Source: Candidatus Segatella caccae
GTDB lineage: Bacteria > Bacteroidota > Bacteroidia > Bacteroidales > Bacteroidaceae
Direction: 5' to 3'
NCBI GenBank assembly: GCA_900556395.1
Contig: USOQ01000057.1
Coordinates: 1-17,597, forward strand
DNA length: 17,597 bases
This document shows positions 6,753 to 14,915 of the stretch, piece after piece. The notes under the pieces were generated by a model. It had not been told where the DNA came from and did no database searches. It saw only the letters and a list, made by a program, of their open reading frames with translations. A program made the position numbers and the translations under genes. Numbering within the stretch: position 1 is the first letter of the stretch; every line of letters starts with the position of its first letter.

Positions 6753-9700
6753 TTAATTTTTCTCTACCAGAATATTGAGCTTAAACTCGTCAAACTCAGT
6801 TTCTGTACCATTGTTATCAGCAATAATTATCTCATCAGCCAATACCTGAGTCTTGATATAGTCGCCGAAAGCTTCGATGGCAGCGTTGGTCTCCTCGTTG
6901 GAAGCCACTGTCACCTTGATGCGGTCGGTAATCTCCAGACCAGTCTCCTTGCGGAGGTTTTGGATACGGTTGATCAGCTCACGAGCCATACCCTCCTTCT
7001 TCAATTCAGGAGTCAACTCTACCTCAAGCGCTACGGTCAGATTGCCCTCGTTAGATACGAGCCATCCTGGGATATCCTCTGAGATAATCTCCACGTCGGC
7101 TACCTCTACCACGGCTTCCTGTCCGTCAATATTCAATGTGAGGCGGCCTGCCTTCTCGAAGGCTGCAATCTGGTCCTGATCGAGCGCAGACATCTGGGCA
7201 GCAACACCCTTCATCAGCTTGCCGAACTTCTTACCCATCACTCTGAAGTTACACTTCACCTTCTTCACGAGAATACCCTGACCCTCAATGAAGTTAACCT
7301 CCTTCACGTTCACCTCGTTCTTCAACAGTCCGGCTACAGCCTCAATGTGTGCCTTCTGCACATCATCTACTGCAGGAATCATGATCTGCTGCAGTGGCTG
7401 GCGAACCTTGATGTTCACCTTGCGACGCAATGCCAATACCATGGAAGTAATCTTCTGGGCAATGGCCATACGCTCCTCCAGGTCGGCATCGATAGCAGCC
7501 TCATCAGCTACAGGGAACTTATCGAGATGTACGCTCTCCAACTCGCCGCCCAAGTCGTGATACAACTCGTCTGCATAGAATGGAGCAAATGGTGCCAAGA
7601 GCTTAGCCACTGTCATCAGGCAGGTATAGAGAGTCTGGTAAGCACTCAGCTTATCCTCGCTCATCTCCTTACCCCAGAAACGTTTACGGTTCAGACGAAC
7701 GTACCAGTTAGAGAGGTCATCGTTGACGAATGCATCGATGAGACGGCCTGCGCGGGTTGGATCATAGCCAGCCAACTCTCTGTCAACGCCCTTGATGAGG
7801 GTATTGAGTGAAGAGAGAATCCAGCGGTCAATCTCTGGGCGCTTCTCGAATGGTACCTGAGCAGCCTCAGCATCGAAACCATCTACGTTAGCGTAGAGGG
7901 CGAAGAAGCTGTAGGTATTATATAAGGTACCGAAGAACTTACGACGGGTCTCGTCCACACCATTAGGGTCGAACTTCAGGTTGTCCCAAGGCTCGCTGTT
8001 GGTCATCATATAGAAACGAACAGGGTCGGCACCATACTTATCAATCATCTCGAATGGGTTGGTTACGTTACCCACGTGCTTACTCATCTTGTTACCCTTG
8101 GCATCGAGAACGAGACCAGAAGAGATAACGTTCTTGAAGGCTACACTATCGAATACCATGGTAGCGATGGCATGCAGGGTGAAGAACCATCCACGGGTCT
8201 GATCCACGCCCTCGTTGATGAAGTCGGCTGGATAGAACTTAGGAGGAATAGCATATCCCTCGTAGGTGCTGTGGATGAGTGCATCACGGTCGGCCTCTGT
8301 GCCACGTGCCATCTCACCCTCGAATGGGTAGTGGAGCTGGGCGTAAGGCATTGAACCTGAATCGAACCAAACGTCGATGAGGTCGCTCTCACGATACATT
8401 GGCTTGCCCTCCTCGTTAACCAATACGATCTTGTCAACGTATGGACGGTGGAGGTCAATCTTATCATAGTTCTCCTGACTGTAGTCGCCAGGAACGAAAC
8501 CGTTCTCCTTCAATGGGTTGCTCTGCATGATGCCTGCAGCCACTGACTTCTCGATTTCAGCATAGAGTTCCTCAAGACTGCCGATGCACTTCTCGCCACG
8601 GTTCTCGTCACGCCAGATTGGCAATGGAGTACCCCAGAAGCGGGAACGTGAAAGGTTCCAGTCGTTCAGGTTCTCGAGCCAGTTGCCGAAACGGCCTGTA
8701 CCGGTGCTCTCAGGCTGCCAGTTGATGGTCTTGTTCAATTCTACCATGCGCTCCTTGCGGGCAGTATCCTTGATAAACCAGCTATCCAATGGATAATAGA
8801 GGATAGGCTTGTCGGTACGCCAGCAGTGAGGATAGTTATGCACGTGCTTCTCACTCTTGAATGCCTTGCCCTCCTGCTTCAACTCGTAGCAGATTACGAT
8901 GTTCAGGTCTTCAGCCTTATCAGAAGCCTTCTTATCCCAAACACCATCCACATTAAACTGTGGGTCGTAGGCATTCTTCACGTAGTCGCCTGCGTGATGA
9001 GCGTATGCCTCCTTGTTGACACAAGCGCTTACGAAGTTGGCATCGAGGTCTTCGATGAGATAGAACTTACCCTGCAGGTCAACCATTGGGCGGGTCTCAC
9101 CCTTCTTATTAATAAGGTAGAGGGCTGGGATATTGGCATCCTTAGCCACCTTGGCATCATCGGCACCGAATGTAGGAGCGATGTGCACGATACCAGTACC
9201 GTCATCGGTAGTAACGTAGTCGCCGAGGATGACGCGGAAAGCCTCGCTATCCATCTCAACGAACTTATCGCGACCATCCTCAGAAGCGAATACCTTCTCA
9301 GGATGAGCTGCAGCATATTCTGTAACGAAAGCTGGAGCAAAGTCATCTACCTTCTCGCATGGCTTTACCCATGGCAGGAGCTGCTCGTAGTGCAAGCCTT
9401 CGAGGTCTGTACCCTTCATGTGGTCGATAACACGCCATGGGCACTGCTTCTTCTCCTTGTCGAATGGCAGGAGATCGCCCTCCTTGCACTCCTGGTCAGC
9501 CTTCAGATATGAACCTACCAGCGCCTCAGCCATCACGAGTGTCATAGGCTCGCCATTGTAGAGGTTGTAGGTCTCGATAGCTACATAGTCAATCTTAGGA
9601 CCCACACAGAGAGCCACGTTTGATGGCAAAGTCCAAGGTGTAGTGGTCCATGCGATGAAGTAAGGCTTGCCCCACTTGGTCCACTCTGCCTTAGGATCCT

Positions 9701-10364
9701 TGATGAGGAACTGGGCTGTGGTAGTGAGGTCCTTGACATCGCGGTAGCATCCAGGCTGGTTCAACTCGTGAGAGCTCAAGCCTGTACCTGCACCTGGAGA
9801 GTATGGCTGGATGGTGTAACCCTTGTAGAGCAGACCCTTGTTGTAGAGCTGCTTGAGAAGCCACCAGAGAGTCTCGATATACTTGTTGTCGTATGTGATA
9901 TAAGGATGATCGAGATCTACGAAGTAACCCATCTTCTCGGTCAGCTCGCGCCACTCAGCGGTGAACTTCATCACATTCTCGCGGCACTTGTGGTTGTAAT
10001 CCTCGGTAGAGATATACTTCTCGGAAGCCTTGTTGTCGATATCCTTCTTGGTGATGCCGAGTTCCTTCTCGACACCGAGTTCAACAGGGAGTCCGTGGGT
10101 ATCCCATCCCGCCTTGCGGTGAACCTGGAAGCCCTTCATGGTCTTGTATCTGTTGAATGTATCCTTGATACTACGTGCCAACACGTGGTGAATACCCGGG
10201 TGGCCATTTGCTGATGGAGGTCCCTCGAAGAAGATAAACTGAGGGCAGCCTTCACGCTCATCGATAGACTTGTGGAAGATATCATTCTTCTCCCACGCTG
10301 CTAGTACGTCATTGTTTGTCTGAGTAAGATTCAGACCATTGTGCTCGGCAAATTTCTTAGCCAT
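6753..10364 (-). CDS. ileS: Isoleucyl-tRNA synthetase, IleRS2-like with GXHH signature
   Basis: IleRS charges tRNA-Ile and edits misactivated valine. The 1203-residue protein has the Rossmann core start FFEGPPSANG (45-54), the CP1 editing domain with WTTTPWTLPSN (about 237-247) and DDGTGIVHIAPTFGADD, the ATP motif KMSKH (759-763), and an anticodon-binding C-terminal part. The length and the absence of a C-terminal Cys-rich zinc knuckle fit the eukaryote-like type 2 enzymes. The usual HIGH motif is replaced by G57-I58-H59-H60: its first and third residues are swapped. This altered signature has been linked to very high mupirocin resistance in IleRS2. The start was chosen at the first ATG (MAKKFAEHNG), 40 bases downstream of a good promoter. 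It leads an operon with a DksA-like gene, lspA, the DUF4296 lipoprotein and a 71-aa ORF. Confidence 0.98.
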   Translation of the reverse strand: MAKKFAEHNGLNLTQTNNDVLAAWEKNDIFHKSIDEREGCPQFIFFEGPPSANGHPGIHHVLARSIKDTFNRYKTMKGFQVHRKAGWDTHGLPVELGVEKELGITKKDIDNKASEKYISTEDYNHKCRENVMKFTAEWRELTEKMGYFVDLDHPYITYDNKYIETLWWLLKQLYNKGLLYKGYTIQPYSPGAGTGLSSHELNQPGCYRDVKDLTTTAQFLIKDPKAEWTKWGKPYFIAWTTTPWTLPSNVALCVGPKIDYVAIETYNLYNGEPMTLVMAEALVGSYLKADQECKEGDLLPFDKEKKQCPWRVIDHMKGTDLEGLHYEQLLPWVKPCEKVDDFAPAFVTEYAAAHPEKVFASEDGRDKFVEMDSEAFRVILGDYVTTDDGTGIVHIAPTFGADDAKVAKDANIPALYLINKKGETRPMVDLQGKFYLIEDLDANFVSACVNKEAYAHHAGDYVKNAYDPQFNVDGVWDKKASDKAEDLNIVICYELKQEGKAFKSEKHVHNYPHCWRTDKPILYYPLDSWFIKDTARKERMVELNKTINWQPESTGTGRFGNWLENLNDWNLSRSRFWGTPLPIWRDENRGEKCIGSLEELYAEIEKSVAAGIMQSNPLKENGFVPGDYSQENYDKIDLHRPYVDKIVLVNEEGKPMYRESDLIDVWFDSGSMPYAQLHYPFEGEMARGTEADRDALIHSTYEGYAIPPKFYPADFINEGVDQTRGWFFTLHAIATMVFDSVAFKNVISSGLVLDAKGNKMSKHVGNVTNPFEMIDKYGADPVRFYMMTNSEPWDNLKFDPNGVDETRRKFFGTLYNTYSFFALYANVDGFDAEAAQVPFEKRPEIDRWILSSLNTLIKGVDRELAGYDPTRAGRLIDAFVNDDLSNWYVRLNRKRFWGKEMSEDKLSAYQTLYTCLMTVAKLLAPFAPFYADELYHDLGGELESVHLDKFPVADEAAIDADLEERMAIAQKITSMVLALRRKVNIKVRQPLQQIMIPAVDDVQKAHIEAVAGLLKNEVNVKEVNFIEGQGILVKKVKCNFRVMGKKFGKLMKGVAAQMSALDQDQIAAFEKAGRLTLNIDGQEAVVEVADVEIISEDIPGWLVSNEGNLTVALEVELTPELKKEGMARELINRIQNLRKETGLEITDRIKVTVASNEETNAAIEAFGDYIKTQVLADEIIIADNNGTETEFDEFKLNILVEKN

Positions 10365-10404
10365 ATTACCTTATATATTATGTTGTTTTATTTTCTTTTG
10401 CGCG

Positions 10405-10436
10405 CAAAGTTACAAAAAAAATATGTTCCTCCCAAA
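10405..10436 (-). promoter_or_regulatory. Promoter of the ileS-lspA operon
   Basis: On the minus strand TTTG (10436-10433) is followed after 20 bases by TAACTTTG (10412-10405), a full match to the Bacteroidota TTTG/TAnnTTTG promoter. The expected start near 10398 gives a leader of about 35 bases, too short for a T-box or other riboswitch. It begins right after the terminator of the gyrA-TPR transcript. Confidence 0.82.
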
Positions 10437-10460
10437 TCTAATATGATTTTTTTACAAAAC

Positions 10461-10500
10461 AAAACCTCGCGCCATATTCCATAAGAATATAACGCGAGGT
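10461..10500 (-). terminator. Strong intrinsic terminator of the gyrA-TPR transcript
   Basis: On the minus strand ACCTCGCGTTATATTC? folds as arms 10500-10485 and 10479-10464: the 8-bp ACCTCGCG/CGCGAGGT, two T-G wobbles and ATATTC/GAATAT, 16 continuous pairs around a 5-base loop. TTTGTTTTG follows. It is the second of two hairpins downstream of the TPR gene. Confidence 0.85.
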
Positions 10501-10511
10501 AAATATAATGA

Positions 10512-10539
10512 TTTTCAGAGCGAATGTTCGCTACGAAAA
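10512..10539 (-). other. Extra 3' UTR hairpin upstream of the terminator
   Basis: TTTTC/GAAAA (outer) and AGCGA/TCGCT (inner) pair around a four-base loop, separated by a two-base internal loop. It lies 20 bases past the TPR gene stop and 11 bases before the terminator stem. No T-tract follows directly, so it may protect the mRNA 3' end or aid termination; this is inferred. Confidence 0.55.
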
Positions 10540-10559
10540 CAGAGGTTGAGCGTATCGGA

Positions 10560-11762
10560 TTAGTGACTATCCTCCTCGGCAGCCTTAGTCTTGGCGTCGT
10601 TAGCACCATAGAGACCATAGTAAGCCTGGTAGCGGTTGTAGCCCCAGTTAGCCTTCTCCTTGTTAGGATCGAGCTCCTTAGCCTTGTCGAGGTGCTTGAT
10701 AGACTCCTCGTAGACAGCCTTACGCTCAGCAGGATTCTGTACATCAGAAGCCTTTACGTTGAGGCAAGCACCGAGATAAGTCATCACTACCACGTTTTCT
10801 GGCTGTACAGCCAGCGCCTTCTTCAAACATTCGATAGCCTTGTCGGCATCGTTCTTGCTGATATAGTACATACCCTTGTCAGCCAAAGCCACGAAGTTGT
10901 TAGGATTCTTAGCGATAGCGCCATCGAGCAATTCGAGCTGCTCTTTCTCCATCTTCAAAGAAGAGTACATGCTGTTAAGACCATCAAGAATCACGTCGTT
11001 GTTCTCGTCGTTAACATAGAGGTCCTTCAACTTCTTGATGTAAGCCAAAGAGTCAGCCTGATTCTTCAGACCATCCTTCATAACATAAAGCTTCAGATTG
11101 AGTGCTTCCTTAGCCTGCTCAGGATCCTTCATAGCCATGTCGCAGTACTTCTCGCAACGCTTGATATCCTTAGCCTGATAAGCATAACGTGCAGCAAAGA
11201 GTGCCACCTGTCCTAAGTAATCCTTCTCAGCTTCCTTCTCTTTCACCTTAGAGTCGAAGATAGGAGCATTCTCTGTATCGAGGAACTTACCCCAGTACTT
11301 CAGCACGTTCTCTGGTTCATTCTTCTGAGCAGCATCCTGACCTGCATTAACGAGCTGAATACGAGCCTGCCATACCAAGTCCTTATTGTCATCATACTTA
11401 GGTTTTACCTTACCCTTAGCATCAGGCAACTGGTCGTACTTATAGCACTCCAAGGCAGCAGAAAGCGCATTGTATGCGTTCTTATACATAGCCTCCTTGT
11501 CGGCAGTAGTAGTCTTCTTGATTTGATCTTCCAACTCTTTAGCCGACTCCTTATTATAGGCGTCCATGCTGAGCTTTACCAAGTAGTTGTAGGCTTTAGC
11601 TCTCTCGGCGTCGCTGGCCATAGAAGCGAGGTTTTGCTTTACCAAGGCTTTAGCCTCAGAATACTTCTTGGCACCGAGCACTGCCTTAAGGGCATCGCTA
11701 TCGCCTGCAAATGCTGATGTGGCACCTAGTACCAACATGGCAGCTACAATTAACTTTTTCAT
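10560..11762 (-). CDS. Secreted tetratricopeptide-repeat protein, downstream of gyrA
   Basis: The 400-residue protein begins with a typical signal peptide (MKKLIVAAMLVLGATSAFA, cleavage after residue 19), so it acts in the periplasm or beyond. The rest is almost entirely helical. Clear TPR-like units lie near the C-terminal third: LDGAIAKNPNNFVALADKG, YYISKNDADKAIECLKKALAVQPEN and a final repeat with HLDKAKELDPNKEKANWGY. Start: I use the ATG at 11762; an in-frame TTG 12 bases upstream would extend it, but puts extra residues before a perfect signal peptide and is unlikely. No lipobox. It follows gyrA by 42 bases with no promoter or terminator between, so both share a transcript. The pairing gyrA-TPR is common in Bacteroidales by my recollection. 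The partner or function is not known. Confidence 0.9.
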   Translation of the reverse strand: MKKLIVAAMLVLGATSAFAGDSDALKAVLGAKKYSEAKALVKQNLASMASDAERAKAYNYLVKLSMDAYNKESAKELEDQIKKTTTADKEAMYKNAYNALSAALECYKYDQLPDAKGKVKPKYDDNKDLVWQARIQLVNAGQDAAQKNEPENVLKYWGKFLDTENAPIFDSKVKEKEAEKDYLGQVALFAARYAYQAKDIKRCEKYCDMAMKDPEQAKEALNLKLYVMKDGLKNQADSLAYIKKLKDLYVNDENNDVILDGLNSMYSSLKMEKEQLELLDGAIAKNPNNFVALADKGMYYISKNDADKAIECLKKALAVQPENVVVMTYLGACLNVKASDVQNPAERKAVYEESIKHLDKAKELDPNKEKANWGYNRYQAYYGLYGANDAKTKAAEEDSH

Positions 11763-11804
11763 GTTCTTTATCAATTAAGTTTGTGTTAATTTGTTAATTC
11801 TCGA

Positions 11805-14381
11805 TTATTCGAAGTCGACGTTGGGAGTTTCCTCGCCCTCTGCAGATGCAGTCTCACCCTCTATCTCCTCACTCTTCTTGGCCCATGCAGCCTTGCTCTC
11901 CTCCTCTACCGAAGCCTCAAGTTCCGAGCTCATCACCTTGCATACGCTGGCAATGACATCATTCTTCTTGGCCAGGTTGATGAGGCGTACGCCCTGTGTG
12001 GCACGTCCCATGACACGACATTCAGCCACAGCCAGTCGTATCACAATACCGCTCTGGTTGATAATCATCAGGTCATTTTCGTCGGTCACATTCTTGATAG
12101 CTACCAGTCGGCCGGTCTTGTCGGTAATATTCAGGGTCTTCACACCCTTACCACCACGGTTGGTCACACGATAGTCCACCACGTCAGAACGTTTGCCGTA
12201 ACCTTGTTCGCTCACCACCATGACGGTTTCCTTTTCAGGATCGTTGACAACGATCATACCCACTACCGCATCATCGTCACCATCAAGACGCATGCCACGC
12301 ACACCCGTAGAGGTACGTCCCATCGTTCGGATAGTATTCTCATCGAAGCGTACAGCACGACCATTTCTATTAGCCAGAATCAGCTCGTTATGACCATTTG
12401 TCAGACGAACATCTACCACCTCGTCACCTTCCACGATATTGATAGCTATCACACCGTTGGCACGTGGTCGAGAGTAAGCCTCCAAGCAAGTCTTCTTCAC
12501 CGTACCATTCTTGGTAGCAAATATTACATAATGACTATTGATAAACTCAGCATCATTCAATCCTCTAAGACGGAGGAATGCGTTCACCTGATCGTCGCTG
12601 TCGATATTCAGAAGGTTCTGGATAGCACGACCCTTAGAGTTGCGATCTCCCTCAGGAATCTCATAGCACTTCAGCCAGTAGCAACGTCCCTTCTTGGTAA
12701 AGAAGAGCATCGTCTGGTGCATAGTGGCAGGATAAATATACTCAGTGAAGTCCTTATCACGAGTGCGAGCACCCTTAGAACCCACTCCACCACGAGCCTG
12801 CTCACGGAACTCAGACAATGGTGTACGCTTGATGTACCCCATGTGGCTCACAGTGATGACAACAGGGTCGTTAGGATAGAAGTCCTCTGGATTAAACTCA
12901 TGATCGTCTGGCTTAATTAAGGTACGACGCGCGTCACCATACTTTTCCTTTACCTCATTGAGTTCGTCCTTCATCACCTTCTTGCAGAGTTCAGGATCGT
13001 TGAGTATCTGGTTCAGATAGTCGATAGTCTTCATCAACTCATCAAACTCGTTGTGCAACTGTTCCAAGCGCAAGCCTGTGAGCTGGCTCAAGCGCATATC
13101 CACGATGGCCTTGCTCTGTAGCTCGTCGAGTTCGAAGCGTTTCTCCAAATTGCGTTGCGCATCCGAAGGTGTCTTGCTGGCGCGGATGATATGCACCACC
13201 TCGTCGATATTATCACAGGCGATGATAAGACCCTCCAAGATGTGAGCACGCTCCTGAGCCTTCTTCAGTTCAAACTGGGTGCGACGGATGGTTACATCAT
13301 GACGATGTTCCACAAAATATTTCACACACTCCTTCAAACTCAGCAAGCGTGGACGACCACCAACAAGAGCGATACAATTCACAGAGAATGAGCTCTGTAA
13401 GGCTGTCATCTTGAAGAGTTTGTTAAGAAGTACATTAGCGTTGGCATCACGCTTCACATCGACCACGATACGCATACCCTGGCGACCAGACTCATCGTTG
13501 ACATTAGAAATGCCCTCAATGCGACCTTCCTTCACCAAGTCAGCGATAGCCATCACGAGTTGCTCCTTATTCACACCATAAGGTATCTCAGTAATCACAA
13601 TCTTGTCATGACTATCACCACACTCTATCTCGGCAGTGGCACGTACTACGATACGACCACGACCCGTCTCATAAGCATCCTTTACGCCCTGAATGCCATA
13701 GATGGCAGCACCTGTAGGGAAGTCAGGAGCAGGAATAAACTTCATCAGTCCTTCGGTATCGATATCTGGGTTGTCGATGTAAGCGCAACAGCCATCAATC
13801 ACCTCACCCAGGTTATGGGTAGGAATATTCGTTGCCATACCTACGGCAATACCATTACCACCATTCACTAAGAGGTTAGGAATCTTGGTAGGCATCACAG
13901 AAGGTTCCTGCAGCGTGTCGTCGAAGTTGTTGACCATATCGACAGTCTCCTTCTCCAGGTCGTCCATGATATGCTCACCCATCTTTGAGAGGCGGCACTC
14001 GGTGTAACGCATGGCTGCAGGCGAGTCACCGTCCACAGAACCGAAGTTACCCTGTCCGTCGATGAGCGTATAGCGCATATTCCATTCCTGGCCCATACGA
14101 ACCAAGGCTCCATATACAGAGCTATCGCCATGTGGGTGATACTTACCCAACACCTCACCTACTACGCGGGCACATTTCTTATAAGGTTTATCACTGGTGT
14201 TTCCAATTCCCAGCATACCATATAATATACGGCGATGCACAGGCTTGAAACCATCACGTACATCAGGAAGTGCACGAGCCACAATCACCGACATCGAATA
14301 GTCGATGTAAGATGACTTCATCTCTTCCTCGATGTTGATTTTCATGATTCTGTCATGATCAAGAGTCAGATTTTCGTCCAT
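11805..14381 (-). CDS. gyrA: DNA gyrase subunit A
   Basis: GyrA forms the DNA breakage-reunion core of gyrase (A2B2), which introduces negative supercoils using GyrB's ATPase. The 858-residue protein shows SSYIDYSMSVIVARALPDVRDGFKPVHRR (23-51), the quinolone region HPHGDSSVYG (82-91), catalytic Tyr126 in AAMRYTECRL, a coiled-coil tower, and a beta-pinwheel C-terminal domain. The GyrA box is at 740-746 as TNRGGKG (consensus QRRGGRG); its presence supports gyrase over topoisomerase IV. Relative to E. coli, S87 equals Ser83 and G91 equals Asp87. The last ~45 residues form an acidic tail. The gene has a ~110-base leader and is followed by the TPR gene in one transcript. Confidence 0.98.
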   Translation of the reverse strand: MDENLTLDHDRIMKINIEEEMKSSYIDYSMSVIVARALPDVRDGFKPVHRRILYGMLGIGNTSDKPYKKCARVVGEVLGKYHPHGDSSVYGALVRMGQEWNMRYTLIDGQGNFGSVDGDSPAAMRYTECRLSKMGEHIMDDLEKETVDMVNNFDDTLQEPSVMPTKIPNLLVNGGNGIAVGMATNIPTHNLGEVIDGCCAYIDNPDIDTEGLMKFIPAPDFPTGAAIYGIQGVKDAYETGRGRIVVRATAEIECGDSHDKIVITEIPYGVNKEQLVMAIADLVKEGRIEGISNVNDESGRQGMRIVVDVKRDANANVLLNKLFKMTALQSSFSVNCIALVGGRPRLLSLKECVKYFVEHRHDVTIRRTQFELKKAQERAHILEGLIIACDNIDEVVHIIRASKTPSDAQRNLEKRFELDELQSKAIVDMRLSQLTGLRLEQLHNEFDELMKTIDYLNQILNDPELCKKVMKDELNEVKEKYGDARRTLIKPDDHEFNPEDFYPNDPVVITVSHMGYIKRTPLSEFREQARGGVGSKGARTRDKDFTEYIYPATMHQTMLFFTKKGRCYWLKCYEIPEGDRNSKGRAIQNLLNIDSDDQVNAFLRLRGLNDAEFINSHYVIFATKNGTVKKTCLEAYSRPRANGVIAINIVEGDEVVDVRLTNGHNELILANRNGRAVRFDENTIRTMGRTSTGVRGMRLDGDDDAVVGMIVVNDPEKETVMVVSEQGYGKRSDVVDYRVTNRGGKGVKTLNITDKTGRLVAIKNVTDENDLMIINQSGIVIRLAVAECRVMGRATQGVRLINLAKKNDVIASVCKVMSSELEASVEEESKAAWAKKSEEIEGETASAEGEETPNVDFE

Positions 14382-14433
14382 TTAATTTTTAACGTTGTAT
14401 TTTTACTTGTTTTATATTCTCTTTTTCTTTAAC

Positions 14434-14454
14434 AAATGCCCTCTAACGGCATTT
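14434..14454 (-). promoter_or_regulatory. Hairpin in the gyrA leader
   Basis: AAATGCC pairs with GGCATTT (seven pairs) around a seven-base loop, about 50 bases before the gyrA ATG and about 40 bases past the -7 box. The T-tract after it is poor, so a full terminator is unlikely; it could be an mRNA-stability or supercoiling-responsive leader element. The role is inferred. Confidence 0.5.
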
Positions 14455-14495
14455 ATTTGCGTTCTAAGCGATTTTAGCCATCAGCTAATTCCCGA

Positions 14496-14503
14496 CAAAG
14501 GTA
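14496..14503 (-). promoter_or_regulatory. Likely gyrA promoter, -7 box TACCTTTG
   Basis: TACCTTTG on the minus strand is identical to the -7 box of the tRNA unit. No TTTG lies 19-21 bases upstream, so the -33 element is missing or degenerate. Predicted leader length is about 105-110 bases. Confidence 0.55.
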
Positions 14504-14827
14504 CAAATAAATATTCAATAAAAGCCGTTAAATCGAAAAAAAAGCACGAATTTAGCATTATTTTGTTTTTCATGAAAGGTGAGTTGTAGAACTTTCACTC
14601 ATCCAGATACGTCTATAGCCCAACCTTATTCGACAACGAGAATTTTTTTTTTGTTTGGTAAGGGACTGAAGTCTCGCATGTACAGAAATTATAGTAGTTA
14701 AAGAAGTTATCACTCCCTTCGGTCGTTAGAAGTTATAGCCAATAGCCATTTTTGTTGTATACAATGCTCCCTTACGTACTGTGGCGTCATGAACGATGGC
14801 AGAGAAAGGAACTACAAAACAAGCATG
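14504..14827. other. Geneless stretch between gyrA promoter and TonB-gene terminator
   Basis: These 324 bases hold no credible ORF on either strand. They contain a run of ten T (14643-14652), a 9-bp direct repeat (listed separately), and short self-complementary blocks such as TGAAAG/CTTTCA near 14572-14600. Composition is AT-rich and unlike the coding regions. I see no tRNA or recognisable riboswitch. Confidence 0.6.
14702..14736. repeat. Direct repeat AGAAGTTAT flanking CACTCCCTTCGGTCGTT
   Basis: AGAAGTTAT occurs at 14702-14710 and 14728-14736, enclosing a 17-base GC-richer core. Related TATAGC/TAATTT-like words flank it. It resembles an intergenic repeat unit, but only one copy is in the window, so dispersal cannot be judged. 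Confidence 0.45.
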
Positions 14828-14874
14828 AAAAAAAAGCCCAGGTATGTTTGGCTTACTTGCCAACAACACCTGGG
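14828..14874 (-). terminator. Strong intrinsic terminator of the TonB receptor gene
   Basis: On the minus strand CCCAGGTGTTGTTGGC (14874-14859) pairs with GCCAAACATACCTGGG (14852-14837) around a six-base loop: 16 positions with one wobble and a two-base mismatch. A single C and eight T follow. It starts 42 bases past the receptor stop. Confidence 0.9.
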
Positions 14875-14915
14875 TATTTCAAGGAGATAAAAATTGAGAT
14901 TTCGGTGGATGCAAG

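Noticed and set aside
10365..10404. T-box or other riboswitch before ileS
   Set aside because: The leader from the promoter is only about 35 bases, too short, and shows no specifier or T-box sequence.
11763..11774. TTG start giving a longer TPR protein
   Set aside because: The ATG at 11762 begins a perfect signal peptide; the extra four residues add nothing and TTG starts are rare in this group.
14626..14652. Plus-strand terminator ending in a ten-T run
   Set aside because: The stem before the T-run is only four pairs with a bulge, and no plus-strand gene precedes it.
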